From Streptomyces sp. NRRL F-5122 (GTDB taxonomy: Bacteria; Actinomycetota; Actinomycetes; Streptomycetales; Streptomycetaceae): 10,345 bases of DNA. Made by a program: the position numbers and the translations under genes. The stretch lies in contig NZ_LMWH01000296.1 in NCBI RefSeq assembly GCF_001507435.1, positions 1 to 10,345 on the forward strand, given 5' to 3'. The notes below the pieces were generated by a model, which saw only the letters and a program-made list of their open reading frames with translations, had not been told where the DNA came from and ran no database searches. Positions 6,490 through 10,345 of this stretch are shown one piece after another; within the stretch, counting starts at the first letter, position 1; every line of letters starts with the position of its first letter.

Positions 6490-8067
6490 CGAGCGGAAAC
6501 CCTCCCCCGGATGTTCATCGAGATCGCGCATGAGCACGGGTCACGTGAGGCACTGGTCGACGGACCCGTCCGGCTCGAGCATGCCGAGGTACTGCGGCGA
6601 GCCGCCACCGTCGCAGTCCGGTTACGAAACAAGGGGGTCAAACCGGGCGACCGGGTCGCGATCCTCTTGCCCAACTGCTGGCAGTACGCCGTCGCTTACA
6701 TCGGCGCCCAACTGGCCGGCGCCATCGCCGTCCTGGTCAACACCCGGCTGACCGGTCCGGAACTGGACCATATCCTCACCGACAGCGGTGCGACGGTGCT
6801 CGTCACCGACGGCGTCGACGGGGTCCTCGGCGCCCGCGTCCCGGCCGGGCTCGCCGATCTCATCGTGCCCGCCGAGGTGCTCGTCGCCGATCCGGAGGCC
6901 GGCATAGCCGGGGTCGACCCGAGCACGTTGCCTGGTTGCGACCGCACCGCCAGCGACGTGGCGCATCTTCTCTACACCTCGGGTACCACGGGCAGGCCCA
7001 AGGGCTCGATGCACAACCATGCGAACCTGCTGTTCAATGCCCGTACCGTGCGCGAGCGGCTCGGTGCGGGACCGGAGGAGAGGACACTGATCGCGGCTCC
7101 TATGTTCCACGCGACCGGTGCGGTCTCCCAGTTCGTCGGATTCTTCAGCGGTGGCGGGTGCTGCGTGTTCACCCCGGCTTTCAAGGCGGAGACAGCCGTG
7201 GCGCTCATGGCGCGGGAGCGGATCACGTTCTTCGCCGGTGTCGCGGCCATGCTCCGGCTGATCCTGCTCAAGGCCGAGGACACCGCCTCCGATCTGTCCG
7301 CCCTGCGTCTGTTCGTTATGGGCGGGTCCCACGTCCCGCAGGAATTTCCCGCCGAGGTCGCAAAACGCCTGCCTGGTCTCAACCTCGGCAACGTGTGGGG
7401 CCTGACCGAGGGCACCTCGATCGTGACCTACACCGAGGGGGACGAGTACCTCGCCCACGCCGACACCGTAGGCAGACCTGTCGCTGGGCTCGAGGTCGCC
7501 GTTTCGCGCGGCGGAGCACCTCCTCGCGATCTGCCGGGCGTCGTCGGCGAGTTGTGCGTGCGCGGTCCCGTGGTGACCGCTGGCTACTGGAACAACCCGG
7601 ATGCCAGCGCGGCCACGTTCGTGGACGGCTGGCTGCACACGGGCGACGTCGGCAGCGTCGACGCCGATGGGTTCGTCCGGGTCCTCGACCGCCTCAAGGA
7701 CATGATCATCCGCGGGGGCGAGAACATCTACAGCCTCGAGGTCGAGAACGTCCTGGCCGGCCACCCGGACATCGTCGATGTCGCCGTCGTCGGGGTGCCC
7801 GACCCGATCTTCGACGAGCGGGTGCGCGCGGTCGTGGTGCCCCGTCCGGGACGCGCTCCCAGCGTTGAGTCGCTGCGTGCCCACGCCGCCTCCGCCCTGG
7901 CCGACTACAAGGTTCCCGCTGAGATCGTCTTTGCCGAGCAACTACCGCGCAACGCGTCCGGAAAAGTCCTTAAACGACAGCTCGCCGACACCGCCTCCGA
8001 CCACGATGGTGCAACCGATCACGCGGAAGGCCCGGCCGCTAAGGAAACAGATGGCATCCCCGGCTGA
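6487..8067 (+). CDS. AMP-forming acyl-CoA synthetase/ligase (ANL superfamily)
   Basis: A 526-residue (527 from the upstream ATG) adenylating enzyme that would activate a carboxylic acid with ATP and then form its CoA thioester. Numbered from the ATG at 6484, it has the P-loop YTSGTTGRPKG (164-174), NVWGLTEG (303-310), GWLHTGD (382-388), the hinge RLKDMIIRGGENIY (403-416) and the catalytic lysine K494 in PRNASGKVLKR. All the core motifs are intact, so it is expected to be active. The general sequence type is medium-chain or aromatic FadD-like; the substrate cannot be read. The final ~28 residues are acidic and low-complexity, and their DNA also carries the ribosome binding site and start of the next gene. 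Following a carboxylase, the natural substrate would be the beta-keto acid it makes, as in the benzoylacetate-CoA ligase step of acetophenone breakdown (inference). Confidence 0.94.
   Translation: MRAETLPRMFIEIAHEHGSREALVDGPVRLEHAEVLRRAATVAVRLRNKGVKPGDRVAILLPNCWQYAVAYIGAQLAGAIAVLVNTRLTGPELDHILTDSGATVLVTDGVDGVLGARVPAGLADLIVPAEVLVADPEAGIAGVDPSTLPGCDRTASDVAHLLYTSGTTGRPKGSMHNHANLLFNARTVRERLGAGPEERTLIAAPMFHATGAVSQFVGFFSGGGCCVFTPAFKAETAVALMARERITFFAGVAAMLRLILLKAEDTASDLSALRLFVMGGSHVPQEFPAEVAKRLPGLNLGNVWGLTEGTSIVTYTEGDEYLAHADTVGRPVAGLEVAVSRGGAPPRDLPGVVGELCVRGPVVTAGYWNNPDASAATFVDGWLHTGDVGSVDADGFVRVLDRLKDMIIRGGENIYSLEVENVLAGHPDIVDVAVVGVPDPIFDERVRAVVVPRPGRAPSVESLRAHAASALADYKVPAEIVFAEQLPRNASGKVLKRQLADTASDHDGATDHAEGPAAKETDGIPG
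8041..8053 (+). promoter_or_regulatory. Ribosome binding site deciding the monooxygenase start
   Basis: AAGGAAA (8041-8047) stands 5 bases (counted from AAGGA) before the ATG at 8051. An in-frame ATG at 8006 and a far upstream frame opening near 7778 lack such a site, and the protein they would add does not resemble the family. The start at 8051 lies inside the ligase gene and gives a 17-base overlap. Confidence 0.72.
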
Positions 8068-9553
8068 CTCTGACCGCACCGAATCCGGGACCCCCACGGT
8101 CGACGATGTCGACGTCGTGATCGTGGGGGCCGGTTTCAGTGGGCTAGGCGTCGCAGCTCTGCTCGACAAAGCAGGAATCCGCTCGTTCCGCATTCTGGAA
8201 GCTGCCGACGACCTCGGCGGAACGTGGCGCGACAACACGTACCCGGGGTGCGGCTGCGACATCCCCTCACCGCTGTACTCCTACTCATTCGACCAGAACC
8301 CCGACTGGAGCAGACTGTTCGCCGGCCAACCGGAGATCCTGGACTACCTGCGCGTGGTCGCCCGCCGCCGAGGCCTTATCGACCGCACCCGATTCGGCCA
8401 GGAGGTTCGCGAGGCCCGGTGGGTCGAGGCCGATGCCCGTTGGGAGGTGGTGACTTCGACCGGCGAATGCCACCGCTCCCGGTTTCTAATCTCCGCGGTC
8501 GGACCACTGCACCATCCTGCCTCTCCGGACCTGCCCGGCATCGAGACCTTCGGCGGACCAGCCTTCCACTCGGCGGCTTGGGCGCACGACGTGGACCTGA
8601 CCGGCAAACGGGTCGCGGTCATCGGCACCGGTGCCAGCGCCATCCAGTTCGTCCCCGCGATCGTCGACAAGGTCTCGTCGCTCACCGTCTTCCAACGCAC
8701 GCCGCCCTGGATCGTCCCGAAGGCTGACCGGCCCTTCGACATGCGTCATCGTTTCTTGGCCCGGTGGTTCCCGCCCTACCGGTGGTGGGTGCGCGAGCGT
8801 CTGTTCTGGATCCACGAACGGCGCGCCGTCGGATTCGTCAGCAACCCCGAGGCCATGGCGAGGACCGGTGCACTGGCGCGCAGACTGATCGAGAAGCAGG
8901 TCGCCGACCCTGAGCTGCGTGCCACCGTCACGCCCGACTACACCATCGGCTGCAAGCGGCTGCTGATCTCCAGCGACTGGTACTCCGCGTTGTCGCGCCC
9001 CCATGTTCACGTGCGTCGCGGCGGGGTCAAGGAAATCCGGTCCGGTGTCGTCGTCGGAGAGGACGGCGCCAAGGTTGATGCCGACGTCCTCATCTACGGC
9101 ACCGGCTTCGACGCACAGCACACCATTCGCTTCGACATCACTGGTTGCGGCGGACTGACGCTCGCCGACGCTTGGCACAACGGCAACCAGGCTTACCTTG
9201 GCACTACGGTCGCCGGCTTCCCCAACATGTTCCTCATGGTCGGCCCGAATACCGGACTCGGACACAACTCGCAGATCTTCATGATCGAGGCCCAGGCCCG
9301 CTACATTGTCGGCATCCTGCGCGGCCTCCGCCGTCGCGCTGCCGACTCGGTGGAGGTGCGCCCCGAGGTCCAGCAGGCGTTCAACGATTGGATGAACGGA
9401 CGCATGGCAGGCACGGTCTGGCAGTCGGGCGGGTGCCGTAGCTGGTACCAGGATCCTCGATCAGGACGGAACACCGTTCTGTGGCCCGACACCTCGATTG
9501 CCTTCTGGCGCCGGACGCGCCGTGTCCGGCTGACGGACTATCGGCTGGCTTGA
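8051..9553 (+). CDS. Flavin-dependent (Baeyer-Villiger-type) monooxygenase
   Basis: A 500-residue class B flavoprotein monooxygenase expected to use FAD, NADPH and O2 to insert oxygen next to a ketone. It has the FAD loop GAGFSG (26-31), the stretch GGTWRDNTYPGCGCD (56-70), which fits the BVMO pattern GGxWxxxxYPGxxxD exactly, and the NADPH loop GTGASA (192-197). CKR (301-303) has Arg303 at the place of the catalytic arginine of phenylacetone monooxygenase. The GTGFD motif is at 350-354 and GPNTGLGHN at 398-406. The fingerprint FGGPAFHSAAWAH (167-179) keeps F, G, H and W but has Ala after Trp where BVMOs usually have Pro or Asp. It is slightly short (most are 520-550), without an N-terminal extension. 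It is the last gene of the operon; a ketone-to-ester role is likely, but heteroatom oxidation is possible. Confidence 0.9.
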   Translation: MASPADSDRTESGTPTVDDVDVVIVGAGFSGLGVAALLDKAGIRSFRILEAADDLGGTWRDNTYPGCGCDIPSPLYSYSFDQNPDWSRLFAGQPEILDYLRVVARRRGLIDRTRFGQEVREARWVEADARWEVVTSTGECHRSRFLISAVGPLHHPASPDLPGIETFGGPAFHSAAWAHDVDLTGKRVAVIGTGASAIQFVPAIVDKVSSLTVFQRTPPWIVPKADRPFDMRHRFLARWFPPYRWWVRERLFWIHERRAVGFVSNPEAMARTGALARRLIEKQVADPELRATVTPDYTIGCKRLLISSDWYSALSRPHVHVRRGGVKEIRSGVVVGEDGAKVDADVLIYGTGFDAQHTIRFDITGCGGLTLADAWHNGNQAYLGTTVAGFPNMFLMVGPNTGLGHNSQIFMIEAQARYIVGILRGLRRRAADSVEVRPEVQQAFNDWMNGRMAGTVWQSGGCRSWYQDPRSGRNTVLWPDTSIAFWRRTRRVRLTDYRLA

Positions 9554-9562
9554 GGACGGTGA

Positions 9563-9578
9563 CCACCGGTACCGGTGG
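9563..9578. repeat. 16-bp perfect palindrome just after the operon
   Basis: CCACCGGT and ACCGGTGG abut with no spacer, 9 bases after the monooxygenase stop. As RNA it can form a 6-bp stem with a GTAC loop. There is no T-tract. Its place suggests a weak terminator or 3'-end stabiliser; a protein-binding site is also possible. Confidence 0.4.
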
Positions 9579-9620
9579 ATACGCGGCCGATCCGGGCCTC
9601 GCGGTAAAGCGGCCCGAGTC

Positions 9621-9720
9621 GCTCCGTAGGCATGCTCGGCGGGCGCCTCGCGAAATCCCAACGGCTAGCAATCCGTGGGACGTTGCTGGCGGAGACGGTC
9701 CCGCTCTGCCTACGGCGAGC
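9621..9720. other. Possible structured RNA element
   Basis: CCGTAGGCA (9624-9632) and TGCCTACGG (9707-9715) pair over 9 bases across 74 bases. A further GCT/AGC pairing (9621-9623 with 9718-9720) extends the stem past a 2-base bulge. Inside, TCCC-A-ACGG (9656-9664) pairs with CCGTGGGA (9673-9680) around an 8-base loop, leaving a single bulged A. Nested long-range pairing of this kind is more than expected by chance, but GC-rich DNA forms stems easily. The strand is unknown. No tRNA T-loop or known riboswitch core is seen. Confidence 0.3.
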
Positions 9721-9742
9721 CGTCTTTCTGATCACCACTAGG

Positions 9743-9769
9743 CCTGGTTGGGGCTGCCACCCAACCGGG
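9743..9769. terminator. Hairpin, possible operon terminator
   Basis: CCTGGTTGGG (9743-9752) pairs with CCCAACCGGG (9760-9769) as a 10-bp stem with one G-T wobble around a 7-base loop. There is no T-run on either side, which is common for actinobacterial terminators. It lies about 190 bases behind the monooxygenase stop. Confidence 0.4.
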
Positions 9770-9949
9770 TTGCCGGCAAGCCTGTCTGGGCCACAGTGTC
9801 CGGCACCTGAGACCGGGGTCCGTGGAGGACGGCCTTCGAATCCGGTCCCGGACGACGAGCCTTGCTGTGGCGGTGCTGTGGCCGAGAGCAGGGAGATCGG
9901 TACGTTGTGCCGCCAATTGGGCTCTCCGCCGCCGAGTCGTTGATGTGCT

Positions 9950-9980
9950 GCCCGTCCCCCACCAACGATGGGGGGCGGGC
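9950..9980. terminator. Strong GC-rich hairpin, possible terminator
   Basis: GCCCGTCCCCC (9950-9960) pairs with GGGGGGCGGGC (9970-9980): 11 pairs, one a T-G wobble, around a 9-base loop. It is the most stable-looking stem in the region. The following plus-strand bases (TAGGGTTGCTT) are only partly T-rich. It could end transcription coming from either side. Confidence 0.5.
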
Positions 9981-9993
9981 TAGGGTTGCTTAT

Positions 9994-10015
9994 GCAGTAC
10001 CCAAGTTGGTACTGC
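9994..10015. promoter_or_regulatory. Perfect 8-bp inverted repeat, operator-like
   Basis: GCAGTACC (9994-10001) and GGTACTGC (10008-10015) are exact reverse complements around a 6-base centre, only 13 bases behind the strong hairpin. The AGTACC/GGTACT half-sites resemble targets of dimeric winged-helix regulators, but the cognate protein is not in the window. No gene clearly starts beside it, so its role is unproven. Confidence 0.35.
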
Positions 10016-10236
10016 TCCTGCCAATCGTTAGAGAAGCCACCAGAGGGCGCTTCCGGCCAGCGGGGCGGCGGGGTGGTGCAAAGACCACCTGCTCTTCAAC
10101 GAACGCACTCGGGAGCGGCACCCTTCACCGCTATCCCGCCCATGTTGGCAGGTTGGCACTTTCCGGATCAGAAATCGCTTTGCGGTGAAGTAATACAACG
10201 CCATACACGCGGCGCAGAACACGTACGACACTGAAC

Positions 10237-10345
10237 GAGGGGAAGTGCACCTCGCCGCCGCCGGTCCTCGGTAGTGGCCCCCGGGGGAAGAGAACCCCGG
10301 GTGCTTCGATCGAAGACCGGCCCGCACCGGAAGGAGCGCTTCTCC
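10237..10345 (+). promoter_or_regulatory. Probable structured 5' leader of a gene beginning beyond the right edge
   Basis: The last ~110 bases read as an untranslated leader. A nine-codon frame starts at GTG 10245 behind GAGGGG (10237-10242) and stops at TAG 10272-10274. Next come a 7-bp outer stem (GCCGGTC 10260-10266 with GACCGGC 10315-10321), an inner 7-bp stem (10280-10286 with 10295-10301, 8-base loop) and a 12-bp palindrome (10304-10315) that competes with the outer stem. AAGGAG (10331-10336) follows, 9 bases from the window end, consistent with a start codon at or near position 10346. GGAG (10333-10336) can pair with the final CTCC. No known riboswitch core was recognised. Confidence 0.4.
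10245..10274 (+). CDS. Possible nine-residue leader peptide
   Basis: GTG-initiated frame encoding MHLAAAGPR, then TAG. A GAGGGG stretch lies just upstream (2 to 4 bases, rather close). It ends six bases before the inner hairpin of the putative leader, the geometry used by translating-ribosome attenuators. There is no run of one regulatory amino acid; three consecutive Ala codons are the only repeat. So short a frame can easily arise by chance. Confidence 0.2.
   Translation: MHLAAAGPR

Larger units (their letters stand above)
9554..10345. other. 792-base region without a convincing gene, rich in inverted repeats
   Basis: Open frames here (for example plus 9632-9943, plus 9862-10188, minus 10028-10327) match no family I know, show weak third-position G/C bias and lack good start sites. 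The stretch instead contains a run of inverted repeats: 9563-9578, 9621-9720, 9743-9769, 9950-9980, 9994-10015, 10072-10089 and 10260-10321. Up to about 9980 these probably mark the end of the operon transcript. The rightmost part looks like the 5' leader of a plus-strand gene outside the window. Confidence 0.6.

Noticed and set aside
6622..7941. 439-codon minus-strand frame opposite the CoA ligase
   Set aside because: Antisense shadow of a gene with intact adenylation motifs; no recognisable domain.
7778..8050. Upstream extension of the monooxygenase frame
   Set aside because: It overlaps the ligase gene and has no family resemblance; the ATG at 8051 has a well-placed ribosome binding site and leads directly into the FAD-binding fold.
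9621..9720. tRNA-Ser-like reading of the structured region
   Set aside because: An anticodon-arm-like hairpin and a closing stem exist, but there is no T-loop (GGTTCRAATCC) on either strand and the acceptor geometry is wrong.
9632..9943. 103-codon plus-strand frame after the operon
   Set aside because: Composition is unlike the real genes, no ribosome binding site and no recognisable motif; it overlaps several inverted repeats.
9992..10234. 80-codon plus-strand frame starting MQYPSWYC
   Set aside because: AGGG lies 6 bases upstream, but the start lies next to and overlaps an operator-like dyad and the translation is low-complexity, with no family resemblance.
10028..10327. 99-codon minus-strand frame
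   Set aside because: It runs through the GC hairpins of the putative leader and matches no family; coding bias is weak.
10260..10345. Cobalamin or SAM-IV riboswitch at the right edge
   Set aside because: Short GC-rich similarities only; the conserved cores of these classes, such as a recognisable B12 box, are not seen.
9554..10345. Insertion sequence or CRISPR array
   Set aside because: No transposase motifs, no terminal repeats with target duplication, and no regularly spaced direct repeats anywhere in the window.

Overview
The window is GC-rich DNA with strongly G/C-biased third codon positions, GTG as well as ATG starts and short overlapping gene junctions. This fits a high-GC actinomycete (Actinomycetota; I cannot fix the genus from sequence alone). 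It holds one well-organised catabolic cluster flanked by gene-poor, hairpin-rich DNA.

Layout. Left edge (1-98, minus): the N-terminal start of what looks like an AAA-ATPase/LuxR-type regulator, running off the window. Then about 280 bases with no convincing gene, holding one terminator-like hairpin. 381-1007 (minus): a TetR-family regulator. It diverges from a five-gene plus-strand operon: an SDR-family dehydrogenase (1194-1961), a HyuA/acetone-carboxylase-beta-like ATPase subunit (2043-4136), a HyuB/acetone-carboxylase-alpha-like subunit with an extra C-terminal domain (4136-6487), an AMP-forming acyl-CoA ligase (6487-8067) and a Baeyer-Villiger-type flavin monooxygenase (8051-9553). The last four genes are tightly spaced; hyuA/hyuB, hyuB/ligase and ligase/monooxygenase overlap. 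From 9554 to the right edge there is no convincing gene. There are several strong inverted repeats, and at the far right what looks like the structured 5' leader of a gene starting just outside the window.

How the genes may work together (inference). The set dehydrogenase + ATP-dependent two-subunit carboxylase + CoA ligase has the same logic as the known 1-phenylethanol/acetophenone route of denitrifying bacteria (ped - apc - bal): secondary alcohol to ketone, ketone carboxylated to a beta-keto acid, beta-keto acid activated to its CoA ester for thiolytic cleavage. The cluster differs from that route in three ways: the small carboxylase subunit appears to be fused to the C-terminus of HyuB, the operon ends with an O2-dependent Baeyer-Villiger-type monooxygenase that could attack the same ketone, and a TetR repressor with a perfect operator-like palindrome controls it. 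The substrate is unknown; a hydantoin/lactam-hydrolysing role for HyuAB remains the main alternative.

Control. The divergent 186-base gap contains a good sigma70-like promoter (TTGACA, 18-base spacer, TAACTT) followed at once by a perfect 11-bp-arm inverted repeat covering the expected transcription start. This is the arrangement expected for TetR repression of the operon.
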